Shown: positions 1 through 13,351, numbered from the stretch's first letter. The stretch is DNA of 64,000 bases from Escarpia spicata (GCA_963995525.1 OZ023206.1:43507178-43571177); one strand, 5' to 3'. Numbers and translations are program-made. The notes: generated by a model not told the origin, from the letters alone.

Positions 1-349
1 TATGCTGTGATATGCATAAATTTGGTTCAAACACTTTGACATGGGACATGTTTGTCTCGTGAGTACTGAATGTACTGCTGCTTTAGACAAGATAAAACAT
101 CAAATGGGGATGAGTTTTCACACCTATAACTTACGTAATATGTTCTTGTAACTTACGTGACGGAGATAAAACGGTAACATGCATTCCCATTTGTGGTTAA
201 TCTAGTTATGTGTGTAGCTTGATATCAGTCTAGCCTTCGTGAAGATTTGTAACATGCAAAACATATATTTGGGGTAAGACCACATTAAGGATCCGTCCGC
301 CGAAAAAAGTCCACTTAAAATACCGTTATACTGTGATATGCATAAATTT

Positions 350-359
350 TGTTCGAACA
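350..359. repeat. 10-bp perfect palindrome TGTTCGAACA, representative copy
   Basis: Monomer positions 24-33 read the same on both strands. The palindrome is present where the copy has TTTTGTTCGAACA, is altered where the copy has TTTTTTTCGA or TTGGTTCGA, and is broken in GTTAGAAC and GTTCAAAC copies. It lies in the most variable part of the monomer, which argues against strict conservation as a binding site. Confidence 0.55.
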
Positions 360-387
360 CTTTGACATGGGACATGTTTGTCTCGTG

Positions 388-402
388 AGTACTTAATGTA
401 CT
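388..402. repeat. Short dyad in each monomer (AGTAC, 5-bp gap, GTACT), representative copy
   Basis: Monomer positions 62-66 (AGTAC) and 72-76 (GTACT) form an inverted repeat around a 5-base centre. It recurs in nearly every copy. The centre varies (TGAAT or TTAAT). In three l copies (58684, 59334, 59984) T67 becomes A, extending the arms to six bases, AGTACA and TGTACT, around GAA. In many right-domain l copies GTGAATAC breaks the left arm. No function is shown. Confidence 0.6.
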
Positions 403-452
403 GCTGCTTTAGACAAGATAAAACATCAAATGGGGATAAGTTTTCACACCTA

Positions 453-484
453 TAACTTACGTAATATGTTCTTGTAACTTACGT
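453..484 (+). repeat. Internal direct repeat TAACTTACGT, two copies 22 bp apart, representative copy
   Basis: Monomer positions 127-136 and 149-158 both read TAACTTACGT. The first continues into the palindrome TTACGTAA (131-138) and the second into ACGTGACGG. Both copies are kept in almost all monomers. Type n disrupts the second, reading TTAAATTACGT. Both contain an ACGT core, a motif bound by plant bZIP factors, but nothing else here indicates regulation. Confidence 0.6.
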
Positions 485-2931
485 GACGGAGATAAAACGG
501 TAACATGCATTCCCATTTGTGGTTAATCTAGTTATGTGTGTAGTTTGATATCAGTCTAGCCTTCGTGAAGATTTGTAACATGCAAAACATATATTTGGGG
601 TAAGACCACATTAAGGATCCGTCCGCCGAAAAAAGTCCACTTAAAATACCGTTATGCTGTGATATGCATAAATTTTGTTCGAACACTTTGACATGGGACA
701 TGTTTGTCTCGTGAGTACTGAATGTACTGCTGCTTTAGACAAGATAAAACATCAAATGTTGATGAGTTTTCACACCTATAACTTACGTAATATGTTCTTG
801 TAACTTACGTGACGGAGATAAAACGGTAACATGCATTCCCATTTGTGGTTAATCTAGTTATGTGTGTAGCTTGATATCAGTCTAGCCTTCGTGAAGATTT
901 GTAACATGCAAAACATCTATTTGGGGTAAGACCACATTAAGGATCCGTCCGCCGAAAAAAGTTCACTTAAAATACCGTAATGCTGTGATATGCATAAATT
1001 GTGTTCGAACACTTTGACATGGGACATGTTTGTCTCGTGAGTACTGAATGTACTGCTGCTTTAGACAAGATAAAACATCAAATGGGGATGAGTTTTCACA
1101 CCTATAACTTACGTAATATGTTCTTGTAACTTACGTGACGGAGATAAAACGGTAACATGCATTCCCATTTGTGGTTAATCTAGTTATTTGTGTAGCTTGA
1201 TATCAGTCTAGCCTTCGTCAAGGTTTGTAACATGCAAAACATCTATTTGGGGTAAGACCACATTAAGGATCCGTCCGCCGAAAAAAGTGCACTTAAAATA
1301 CCGTTATGCTGTGATATGCATAAATTTGGTTCGAACACTTTGACATGGGACATGTTTGTCTCGTGAGTACTGAATGTACTGCTGCTTTAGACAAGATATA
1401 ACATCAAATGGATGAGTTTTCACACATATAACTTACGTAATATGTTATTGTAACTTACGTGACGGAGATAAAACGGTAACATGCATTCCCATTTGTGGTT
1501 AATCTAGTTATGTGTGTAGCTTGATATCAGTCTAGCCTTCGTAAAGATTTGTAACATGCAAAACATCTATTTGGGGTAAGACCACATTAAGGATCCGTCC
1601 GCCGAAAAAAGTCAGCTTAAAATACCGTTATGCTGTGATATGCATAAATTTTGTTCAAACACTTTGACATGGGACATGTTTGTCTCGTGAGTACTGAATG
1701 TACTGCTGCTTTAGATAAGATAAAACATCAAATGGGGATAAGTTTTCACACCTATAACTTACGTAATATGTTCTTGTAACTTACGTGACGGAGATAAAAC
1801 GGTAACATGCATTCCCATTTGTGGTTAATCTAGTTATGTGTGTAGCTTGATATCAGTCTAGCCTTCGTGAAGATTTGTAACATGCAAAACATCTATTTGG
1901 GGTAAGACCACATTAAGGATCCGTCCGCCGAAAAAAGTTCACTTAAAATACCGTTATGCTGTGATATGCATAAATTGTGTTCGAACACTTTGATATGGGA
2001 CATGTTTGTCTCGTGAGTACTGAATGTACTGCTGCTTTAGACAAGATAAAACATGAAATGGGGATAAGTTTTCACACCTATAACTTACGTAATATGTTCT
2101 TGTAACTTACGTGACGGAGATAAAACGGTAACATGCATTCCCATTTGTGGTTACTCTAGTTATGTGTGTAGCTTGATATCAGTCTAGCCTTCGTGAAGAT
2201 TTGTAACATGCAAAACATCTATTTGGGGTAAGACCACATTAAGGATCCGTCCGCCAAAAAAGTGCACTTAAAATACCGTTATGATGTGATATGCATACAT
2301 TTTGTTAGAACACTTTGACATGGGACATGTTTATCTCGTGAGTACTGAATGTACTGCTGCTTTAGACAAGATAAAACATCAAATGGGGATGAGTTTTCAC
2401 ACCTATGACTTACGTAATATGTTCTTGTAACTTACGTGACGGAGATAAAACGGTAAAATGCATTCCCATTTGTGGTTAATCTAGTTATATGTGTAGCTTG
2501 ATATCAGTCTAGCCTTCGTGAAGATTTGTAACATGCAAAACATATATTTGTGGTAAGACCACATTAAGGATCCGTCCGCCGAAAAAAGTCCACTTAAAAT
2601 ACCGTTATGCTGTGATATGCATAACTTGTTTTCGAACACTTTGACATGGGACATGTTTGTCTCGTGAGTACTGAATGTACTGCTGCTTTAGACAAGATAA
2701 AACATCAAATGGGGATGAGTTTTCACACCTATAACTTACGTAATATGTTCTTGTAACTTACGTGACGGAGATAAAACGGTAACATGCATTCCCATTTGTG
2801 GTTAACCTAGTTATGTGTGTAGCTTGATATCAGTCTAGCCTTCGTGAAGATGTGTAACATGCAAAACATCTATTTGGGGTAAGACCACATTAAGGATCCG
2901 TCCGCCGAAAAAAGTGCACTTAAAATACCGT

Positions 2932-5900
2932 TATGCTGTGATATGCATAAATTTGGTTCAAACACTTTGACATGGGACATGTTTGTCTCGTGAGTACTGA
3001 ATGTACTGCTGCTTTAGACAAGATAAAACATCAAATGGGGATGAGTTTTCACACCTATAACTTACGTAATATGTTCTTGTAACTTACGTGACGGAGATAA
3101 AACGGTAACATGCATTCCAATTTGTGGTTAATCTAGTTATGTGTGTAGCTTGATATCAGTCTAGCCTTCGTGAAGATTTGTAACATGCAAAACATATATT
3201 TGGGGTAAGACCACATTAAGGATCCGTCCGCCGAAAAAAAGTCCACTTAAAATACCGTTATACTGTGATATGCATAAATTTTGTTCGAACACTTTGACAT
3301 GGGACATGTTTGTCTCGTGAGTACTTAATGTACTGCTGCTTTAGACAAGATAAAACATCAAATGGGGATAAGTTTTCACACCTATAACTTACGTAATATG
3401 TTCTTGTAACTTACGTGACGGAGATAAAACGGTAACATGCATTCCCATTTGTGGTTAATCTAGTTATGTGTGTAGTTTGATATCAGTCTAGCCTTCGTGA
3501 AGATTTGTAACATGCAAAACATATATTTGGGGTAAGACCACATTAAGGATCCGTCCGCCGAAAAAAGTCCACTTAAAATACCGTTATGCTGTGATATGCA
3601 TAAATTTTGTTCGAACACTTTGACATGGGACATGTTTGTCTCGTGAGTACTGAATGTACTGCTGCTTTAGACAAGATAAAACATCAAATGTTGATGAGTT
3701 TTCACACCTATAACTTACGTAATATGTTCTTGTAACTTACGTGACGGAGATAAAACGGTAACATGCATTCCCATTTGTGGTTAATCTAGTTATGTGTGTA
3801 GCTTGATATCAGTCTAGCCTTCGTGAAGATTTGTAACATGCAAAACATCTATTTGGGGTAAGACCACATTAAGGATCCGTCCGCCGAAAAAAGTTCACTT
3901 AAAATACCGTTATGCTGTGATATGCATAAATTGTGTTCGAACACTTTGACATGGGACATGTTTGTCTCGTGAGTACTGAATGTACTGCTGCTTTAGACAA
4001 GATAAAACATCAAATGGGGATGAGTTTTCACACCTATAACTTACGTAATATGTTCTTGTAACTTACGTGACGGAGATAAAACGGTAACATGCATTCCCAT
4101 TTGTGGTTAATCTAGTTATTTGTGTAGCTTGATATCAGTCTAGCCTTCGTCAAGGTTTGTAACATGCAAAACATCTATTTGGGGTAAGACCACATTAAGG
4201 ATCCGTCCGCCGAAAAAAGTGCACTTAAAATACCGTTATGCTGTGATATGCATAAATTTTTTTCGAACACTTTGACATGGGACATGTTTGTCTCGTGAGT
4301 ACTGAATGTACTGCTGCTTTAGACAAGATAAAACATCAAATGGGGATGAGTTTTCACACCTATAACTTACGTAATATGTTCTTGTAACTTACGTGACGGA
4401 GATAAAACGGTAACACGCATTCCCATTTGTGGTTAATCTAGTTATGTGTGTAGCTTGATATCAGTCTAGCCTTCGTGAAGATTTGTAACATGCAAAACAT
4501 CTATTTGGGGTAAGACCACATTAAGGATCCGTCCGCCGAAAAAAGTGCACTTAAAATACCGTTATGCTGTGATATGCATAAATTTGGTTCGAACACTTTG
4601 ACATGGGACATGTTTGTCTCGTGAGTACTGAATGTACTGCTGCTTTAGACAAGATAAAACATCAAATGGATGAGTTTTCACACATATAACTTACGTAATA
4701 TGTTATTGTAACTTACGTGACGGAGATAAAACGGTAACATGCATTCCCATTTGTGGTTAATCTAGTTATGTGTGTAGCTTGATATCAGTCTAGCCTTCGT
4801 AAAGATTTGTAACATGCAAAACATCTATTTGGTGTAAGACCACATTAAGGATCCGTCCGCCGAAAAAAGTCCACTTAAAATACCGTTATGCTGTGATATG
4901 CATAAATTTTGTTCGAACACTTTGACATGGGACATGTTTGTCTCGTGAGTACTGAATGTACTGCTGCTTTAGATAAGATAAAACATCAAATGGGGATAAG
5001 TTTTCACACCTATAACTTACGTAATATGTTCTTGTAACTTACGTGACGGAGATAAAACGGTAACATGCATTCCCATTTGTGGTTAATCTAGTTATGTGTG
5101 TAGCTTGATATCAGTCTAGCCTTCGTGAAGATTTGTAACATGCAAAACATCTATTTGGGGTAAGACCACATTAAGGATCCGTCCGCCGAAAAAAGTTCAC
5201 TTAAAATACCGTTATGCTGTGATATGCATAAATTGTGTTCGAACACTTTGACATGGGACATGTTTGTCTCGTGAGTACTGAATGTACTGCTGCTTTAGAC
5301 AAGATAAAACATCAAATGGGGATGAGTTTTCACACCTATAACTTACGTAATATGTTCTTGTAACTTACGTGACGGAGATAAAACGGTAACATGCATTCCC
5401 ATTTGTGGTTAATCTAGTTATTTGTGTAGCTTGATATCAGTCTAGCCTTCGTCAAGGTTTGTAACATGCAAAATATCTATTTGGGGTAAGACCACATTAA
5501 GGATCCGTCCGCCGAAAAAAGTGCACTTAAAATACCGTTATGCTGTGATATGCATAAATTTGGTTCGAACACTTTGACATGGGACATGTTTGTCTCGTGA
5601 GTACTGAATGTACTGCTGCTTTAGACAAGATAAAACATCAAATGGATGAGTTTTCACACATATAACTTACGTAATATGTTATTGTAACTTACGTGACGGA
5701 GATAAAACGGTAACATGCATTCCCATTTGTGGTTAATCTAGTTATGTGTGTAGCTTGATATCAGTCTAGCCTTCGTAAAGATTTGTAACATGCAAAACAT
5801 CTATTTGGGGTAAGACCACATTAAGGGTCCGTCCGCCGAAAAAAGTCAGCTTAAAATACCGTTATGCTGTGATATGCATAAATTTTGTTCAAACACTTTG

Positions 5901-7165
5901 ACATGGGACATGTTTGTCTCGTGAGTACTGAATGTACTGCTGCTTTAGATAAGATAAAACATCAAATGGGGATAAGTTTTCACACCTATAACTTACGTAA
6001 TATGTTCTTGTAACTTACGTGACGGAGATAAAACGGTAACATGCATTCCCATTTGTGGTTAATCTAGTTATGTGTGTAGCTTGATATCAGTCTAGCCTTC
6101 GTGAAGATTTGTAACATGCAAAACATCTATTTGGGGTAAGACCACATTAAGGATCCGTCCGCCGAAAAAAGTTCACTTAAAATACCGTTATGCTGTGATA
6201 TGCATAAATTGTGTTCGAACACTTTGATATGGGACATGTTTGTCTCGTGAGTACTGAATGTACTGCTGCTTTAGACAAGATAAAACATGAAATGGGGATA
6301 AGTTTTCACACCTATAACTTACGTAATATGTTCTTGTAACTTACGTGACGGAGATAAAACGGTAACATGCATTCCCATTTGTGGTTACTCTAGTTATGTG
6401 TGTAGCTTGATATCAGTCTAGCCTTCGTGAAGATTTGTAACATGCAAAACATCTATTTGGGGTAAGACCACATTAAGGATCCGTCCGCCAAAAAAGTGCA
6501 CTTAAAATACCGTTATGATGTGATATGCATACATTTTGTTAGAACACTTTGACATGGGACATGTTTATCTCGTGAGTACTGAATGTACTGCTGCTTTAGA
6601 CAAGATAAAACATCAAATGGGGATGAGTTTTCACACCTATAACTTACGTAATATGTTCTTGTAACTTACGTGACGGAGATAAAACGGTAAAATGCATTCC
6701 CATTTGTGGTTAATCTAGTTATATGTGTAGCTTGATATCAGTCTAGCCTTCGTGAAGATTTGTAACATGCAAAACATATATTTGTGGTAAGACCACATTA
6801 AGGATCCGTCCGCCGAAAAAAGTCCACTTAAAATACCGTTATGCTGTGATATGCATAACTTGTTTTCGAACACTTTGACATGGGACATGTTTGTCTCGTG
6901 AGTACTGAATGTACTGCTGCTTTAGACAAGATAAAACATCAAATGGGGATGAGTTTTCACACCTATAACTTACGTAATATGTTCTTGTAACTTACGTGAC
7001 GGAGATAAAACGGTAACATGCATTCCCATTTGTGGTTAACCTAGTTATGTGTGTAGCTTGATATCAGTCTAGCCTTCGTGAAGATGTGTAACATGCAAAA
7101 CATCTATTTGGGGTAAGACCACATTAAGGATCCGTCCGCCGAAAAAAGTGCACTTAAAATACCGT
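2932..7165 (+). repeat. 13-monomer higher-order repeat, order abcd-jef-def-ghi
   Basis: Monomers start at 2932 (a, 327 bp, with a seventh A in the A-run), 3259 (b), 3585 (c), 3911 (d), 4237 (j), 4563 (e), 4887 (f), 5213 (d), 5539 (e), 5863 (f), 6189 (g), 6514 (h) and 6840 (i). It equals the preceding 9-mer with about four extra monomers (j, e, f, d) placed after the first d. The second d-e-f carries the private GTCAGC and GTTCAAAC marks of 1305-1954, while the first e-f does not. The BamHI site at 5825-5830 is mutated to GGGTCC. Confidence 0.87.
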
Positions 7166-8793
7166 TATGCTGTGATATGCATAAATTTGGTTCAAACACT
7201 TTGACATGGGACATGTTTGTCTCGTGAGTACTGAATGTACTGCTGCTTTAGACAAGATAAAACATCAAATGGGGATGAGTTTTCACACCTATAACTTACG
7301 TAATATGTTCTTGTAACTTACGTGACGGAGATAAAACGGTAACATGCATTCCCATTTGTGGTTAATCTAGTTATGTGTGTAGCTTGATATCAGTCTAGCC
7401 TTCGTGAGGATTTGTAACATGCAAAACATATATTTGGGGTAAGACCACATTAAGGATCCGTCCGCCGAAAAAAGTCCACTTAAAATACCGTTATACTGTG
7501 ATATGCATAAATTTTGTTCGAACACTTTGACATGGGACATGTTTGTCTCGTGAGTACTTAATGTACTGCTGCTTTAGACAAGATAAAACATCAAATGGGG
7601 ATAAGTTTTCACACCTATAACTTACGTAATATGTTCTTGTAACTTACGTGACGGAGATAAAACGGTAACATGCATTCCCATTTGTGGTTAATCTAGTTAT
7701 GTGTGTAGTTTGATATCAGTCTAGCCTTCGTGAAGATTTGTAACATGCAAAACATATATTTGGGGTAAGACCACATTAAGGATCCGTCCGCCGAAAAAAG
7801 TCCACTTAAAATACCGTTATGCTGTGATATGCATAAATTTTGTTCGAACACTTTGACATGGGACATGTTTGTCTCGTGAGTACTGAATGTACTGCTGCTT
7901 TAGACAAGATAAAAGATCAAATGTTGATGAGTTTTCACACCTATAACTTACGTAATATGTTCTTGTAACTTACGTGACGGAGATAAAACGGTAACATGCA
8001 TTCCCATTTGTGGTTAATCTAGTTATGTGTGTAGCTTGATATCAGTCTAGCCTTCGTGAAGATTTGTAACATGCAAAACATCTATTTGGGGTAAGACCAC
8101 ATTAAGGATCCGTCCGCCGAAAAAAGTTCACTTAAAATACCGTTATGCTGTGATATGCATAAATTGTGTTCGAACACTTTGACATGGGACATGTTTGTCT
8201 CGTGAGTACTGAATGTACTGCTGCTTTAGACAAGATAAAACATCAAATGGGGATGAGTTTTCACACCTATAACTTACGTAATATGTTCTTGTAACTTACG
8301 TGACGGAGATAAAACGGTAACACGCATTCCCATTTGTGGTTAATCTAGTTATGTGTGTAGCTTGATATCAGTCTAGCCTTCGTGAAGATTTGTAACATGC
8401 AAAACATCTATTTGGGGTAAGACCACATTAAGGATCCGTCCGCCGAAAAAAGTGCACTTAAAATACCGTTATGCTGTGATATGCATAAATTTGGTTCGAA
8501 CACTTTGACATGGGACATGTTTGTCTCGTGAGTACTGAATGTACTGCTGCTTTAGACAAGATAAAACATCAAATGGATGAGTTTTCACACATATAACTTA
8601 CGTAATATGTTATTGTAACTTACGTGACGGAGATAAAACGGTAACATGCATTCCCATTTGTGGTTAATCTAGTTATGTGTGTAGCTTGATATCAGTGTAG
8701 CCTTCGTAAAGATTTGTAACATGCAAAACATCTATTTGGGGTAAGACCACATTAAGGATCCGTCCGCCGAAAAAAGTCCACTTAAAATACCGT
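7166..8793 (+). repeat. Partial higher-order unit a-b-c-d/j-e
   Basis: Monomers start at 7166 (a), 7492 (b), 7818 (c), 8144 (d/j hybrid) and 8470 (e, 324 bp). It follows the same order as the previous units, but the d and j monomers are merged into one. Type f follows at 8794 and begins the next tandem duplication. The c copy carries a private AAAAGATC and the e copy a private CAGTGTAG. Confidence 0.85.
8144..8469 (+). repeat. Recombinant monomer, d on the left and j on the right
   Basis: The left part has the d mark TTGTGTTCGA. The right part has the j mark CACGCATTC and the ordinary TATGTGTG and GTGAAGATT, in place of d's TATTTGTG and GTCAAGG. The 13-mer upstream has separate d (3911) and j (4237) monomers at this point. 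A crossover between adjacent d and j, deleting one monomer, explains the single hybrid. Confidence 0.75.
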
Positions 8794-11700
8794 TATGCTG
8801 TGATATGCATAAATTTTGTTCGAACACTTTGACATGGGACATGTTTGTCTCGTGAGTACTGAATGTACTGCTGCTTTAGATAAGATAAAACATCAAATGG
8901 GGATAAGTTTTCACACCTATAACTTACGTAATATGTTCTTGTAACTTACGTGACGGAGATAAAACGGTAACATGCATTCCCATTTGTGGTTAATCTAGTT
9001 ATGTGTGTAGCTTGATATCAGTCTAGCCTTCGTGAAGATTTGTAACATGCAAAACATCTATTTGGGGTAAGACCACATTAAGGATCCGTCCGCCGAAAAA
9101 AGTTCACTTAAAATACCGTTATGCTGTGATATGCATGAATTGTGTTCGAACACTTTGACATGGGACATGTTTGTCTCGTGAGTACTGAATGTACTGCTGC
9201 TTTAGACAAGATAAAACATGAAATGGGGATAAGTTTTCACACCTATAACTTACGTAATATGTTCTTGTAACTTACGTGACGGAGATAAAACGGTAAAATG
9301 CATTCCCATTTGTGGTTAATCTAGTTATATGTGTAGCTTGATATCAGTCTAGCCTTCGTGAAGATTTGTAACATGCAAAACATATATTTGGGGTAAGACC
9401 ACATTAAGGATCCGTCCGCCGAAAAAGTCCACTTAAAATACCGTTATGCTGTGATATGCATAAATTTTTTTCGAACACTTTGACATGGGACATGTTTGTC
9501 TCGTGAGTACTGAATGTACTGCTGCTTTAGACAAGATAAAACATCAAATGGGGATGAGTTTTCACACCTATAACTTACGTAATATGTTCTTGTAACTTAC
9601 GTGACGGAGATAAAACGGTAACATGTATTCCCATTTGTGGTTAACCTAGTTATGTGTGTAGCTTGATATCAGTCTAGCCTTCGTGAAGATGTGTAACATG
9701 CAAAACATCTATTTGGGGTAAGACCACATTAAGGATCCGTCCGCCGAAAAAAGTGCACTTAAAATACCGTTATGCTGTGATATGCATAAATTTGGTTCGA
9801 ACACTTTGACATGGGACATGTTTGTCTCGTGAGTACTGAATGTACTGCTGCTTTAGACAAGATAAAACATCAAATGGATGAGTTTTCACACCTATAACTT
9901 ACGTAATATGTTCTTGTAACTTACGTGACGGAGATAAAACGGTAACATGCATTCCCATTTGTGGTTAATCTAGTTATGTGTGTAGTTTGATATCAGTCTA
10001 GCCTTCGTGAAGATTTGTAACATGCAAAACATATATTTGGGGTAAGACCACATTAAGGATCCGTCCGCCGAAAAAAGTCCACTTAAAATACCGTTATGCT
10101 GTGATATGCATAAATTTTGTTCGAACACTTTGACATGGGACATGTTTGTCTCGTGAGTACTGAATGTACTGCTGCTTTAGACAAGATAAAACATCAAATG
10201 TTGATGAGTTTTCACACCTATAACTTACGTAATATGTTCTTGTAACTTACGTGACGGAGATAAAACGGTAACATGCATTCCCATTTGTGGTTAATCTAGT
10301 TATGTGTGTAGCTTGATATCAGTCTAGCCTTCGTGAAGATTTGTAACATGCAAAACATCTATTTGGGGTAAGACCACATTAAGGATCCGTCCGCCGAAAA
10401 AAGTTCACTTAAAATACCGTTATGCTGTGATATGCATAAATTGTGTTCGAACACTTTGACATGGGACATGTTTGTCTCGTGAGTACTGAATGTACTGCTG
10501 CTTTAGACAAGATAAAACATCAAATGGGGATGAGTTTTCACACCTATAACTTACGAAATATGTTCTTGTAACTTACGTGACGGAGATAAAACGGTAACAT
10601 GCATTCCCATTTGTGGTTAATCTAGTTATTTGTGTAGCTTGATATCAGTCTAGCCTTCGTCAAGGTTTGTAACATGCAAAACATCTATTTGGGGTAAGAC
10701 CACATTAAGGATCCGTCCGCCGAAAAAAGTCCACTTAAAATACCGTTATGCTGTGATATGCATAAATTTTTTTCGAACACTTTGACATGGGACATGTATG
10801 TCTCGTGAGTACTGAATGTACTGCTGCTTTAGACAAGATAAAATATCAAATGGGGATGAGTTTTCACACCTATAACTTACGTAATATGTTCTTGTAACTT
10901 ACGTGACGGAGATAAAACGGTAACATGCATTCCCATTTGTGGTTAATCTAGTTATGTGTGTAGCTTGATATCAGTCTAGCCTTCGTGAAGATTTGTAACA
11001 TGCAAAACATCTATTTGGGGTAAGACCACATTAAGGATCCGTCCGCCGAAAAAAGTCCACTTAAAATACCGTTATGCTGTGATATGCATAAATTTTGTTC
11101 GAACACTTTGACATGGGACATGTTTGTCTCGTGAGTACTGAATGTACTGCTGCTTTAGATAAGATAAAACATCAAATGGGGATAAGTTTTCACACCTATA
11201 ACTTACGTAATATGTTCTTGTAACTTACGTGACGGAGATAAAACGGTAACATGCATTCCCATTTGTGGTTAATCTAGTTATGTGTGTAGCTTGATATCAG
11301 TCTAGCCTTCGTGAAGATTTGTAACATGCAAAACATCTATTTGGGGTAAGACCACATTAAGGATCCGTCCGCCGAAAAAAGTTCACTTAAAATACCGTTA
11401 TGCTGTGATATGCATGAATTGTGTTCGAACACTTTGACATGGGACATGTTTGTCTCGTGAGTACTGAATGTACTGCTGCTTTAGACAAGATAAAACATGA
11501 AATGGGGATAAGTTTTCACACCTATAACTTACGTAATATGTTCTTGTAACTTACGTGACGGAGATAAAACGGTAAAATGCATTCCCATTTGTGGTTAATC
11601 TAGTTATATGTGTAGCTTGATATCAGTCTAGCCTTCGTGAAGATTTGTAACATGCAAAACATATATTTGGGGTAAGACCACATTAAGGATCCGTCCGCCG

Positions 11701-13351
11701 AAAAAGTCCACTTAAAATACCGTTATGCTGTGATATGCATAAATTTTTTTCGAACACTTTGACATGGGACATGTTTGTCTCGTGAGTACTGAATGTACTG
11801 CTGCTTTAGACAAGATAAAACATCAAATGGGGATGAGTTTTCACACCTATAACTTACGTAATATGTTCTTGTAACTTACGTGACGGAGATAAAACGGTAA
11901 CATGTATTCCCATTTGTGGTTAACCTAGTTATGTGTGTAGCTTGATATCAGTCTAGCCTTCGTGAAGATGTGTAACATGCAAAACATCTATTTGGGGTAA
12001 GACCACATTAAGGATCCGTCCGCCGAAAAAAGTGCACTTAAAATACCGTTATGCTGTGATATGCATAAATTTGGTTCGAACACTTTGACATGGGACATGT
12101 TTGTCTCGTGAGTACTGAATGTACTGCTGCTTTAGACAAGATAAAACATCAAATGGATGAGTTTTCACACCTATAACTTACGTAATATGTTCTTGTAACT
12201 TACGTGACGGAGATAAAACGGTAACATGCATTCCCATTTGTGGTTAATCTAGTTATGTGTGTAGTTTGATATCAGTCTAGCCTTCGTGAAGATTTGTAAC
12301 ATGCAAAACATATATTTGGGGTAAGACCACATTAAGGATCCGTCCGCCGAAAAAAGTCCACTTAAAATACCGTTATGCTGTGATATGCATAAATTTTGTT
12401 CGAACACTTTGACATGGGACATGTTTGTCTCGTGAGTACTGAATGTACTGCTGCTTTAGACAAGATAAAACATCAAATGTTGATGAGTTTTCACACCTAT
12501 AACTTACGTAATATGTTCTTGTAACTTACGTGACGGAGATAAAACGGTAACATGCATTCCCATTTGTGGTTAATCTAGTTATGTGTGTAGCTTGATATCA
12601 GTCTAGCCTTCGTGAAGATTTGTAACATGCAAAACATCTATTTGGGGTAAGACCACATTAAGGATCCGTCCGCCGAAAAAAGTTCACTTAAAATACCGTT
12701 ATGCTGTGATATGCATAAATTGTGTTCGAACACTTTGACATGGGACATGTTTGTCTCGTGAGTACTGAATGTACTGCTGCTTTAGACAAGATAAAACATC
12801 AAATGGGGATGAGTTTTCACACCTATAACTTACGAAATATGTTCTTGTAACTTACGTGACGGAGATAAAACGGTAACATGCATTCCCATTTGTGGTTAAT
12901 CTAGTTATTTGTGTAGCTTGATATCAGTCTAGCCTTCGTCAAGGTTTGTAACATGCAAAACATCTATTTGGGGTAAGACCACATTAAGGATCCGTCCGCC
13001 GAAAAAAGTCCACTTAAAATACCGTTATGCTGTGATATGCATAAATTTTTTTCGAACACTTTGACATGGGACATGTATGTCTCGTGAGTACTGAATGTAC
13101 TGCTGCTTTAGACAAGATAAAATATCAAATGGGGATGAGTTTTCACACCTATAACTTACGTAATATGTTCTTGTAACTTACGTGACGGAGATAAAACGGT
13201 AACACGCATTCCCATTTGTGGTTAATCTAGTTATGTGTGTAGCTTGATATCAGTCTAGCCTTCGTGAAGATTTGTAACATGCAAAACATCTATTTGGGGT
13301 AAGACCACATTAAGGATCCGTCCGCCGAAAAAAGTCCACTTAAAATACCGT
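8794..13351 (+). repeat. Tandem duplication of a 7-monomer unit, 2 x 2279 bp
   Basis: Copy one is 8794-11072 and copy two 11073-13351. Monomer starts are 8794, 9120, 9445, 9771, 10095, 10421, 10747 and 11073, 11399, 11724, 12050, 12374, 12700, 13026. The order is f, g', i', e'/b, c, d, j'. Private changes appear in both copies at the same offset: GCATGAATT, CATGTATTC, CTTACGAAAT, ACATGTATGTC and AAATATCAAA. A visible difference is CATGCATTC (10925) against CACGCATTC (13204). The 9771 and 12050 monomers are themselves recombinant: e-like deletion on the left, b-type GTAGTTT on the right. Confidence 0.9.

Larger units (their letters stand above)
1..2931 (+). repeat. 9-monomer higher-order repeat, order abcdefghi
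   Basis: Monomers start at 1 (a), 327 (b), 653 (c), 979 (d), 1305 (e, 324 bp), 1629 (f), 1955 (g, 325 bp), 2280 (h) and 2606 (i). Type a then returns at 2932. The e copy ends in GTCAGC and the f copy has GTTCAAAC. Both private marks reappear at 5539 and 5863, tying this block to the next one. The d-i part (979-2931) matches 5213-7165 at the same length of 1953 bp, with only a few single-base differences seen. Confidence 0.9.

Noticed and set aside
453..490. Promoter or ACGT-type (bZIP) regulatory element at TTACGTAA and ACGTGACGG
   Set aside because: The motifs are present in almost every monomer, no gene lies anywhere in the window, and short ACGT motifs are expected by chance in a repeated unit.
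561..577. CENP-B box-like sequence at CTTCGTGAAGATTTGTA
   Set aside because: It begins with TTCG as in the CENP-B box, but lacks the required A and the CGGG core at the expected positions.
327..652. CRISPR array, suggested by regular repeats
   Set aside because: The period is 326 bp and there are no unique spacers between short repeats. The whole unit is repeated, which is a satellite.
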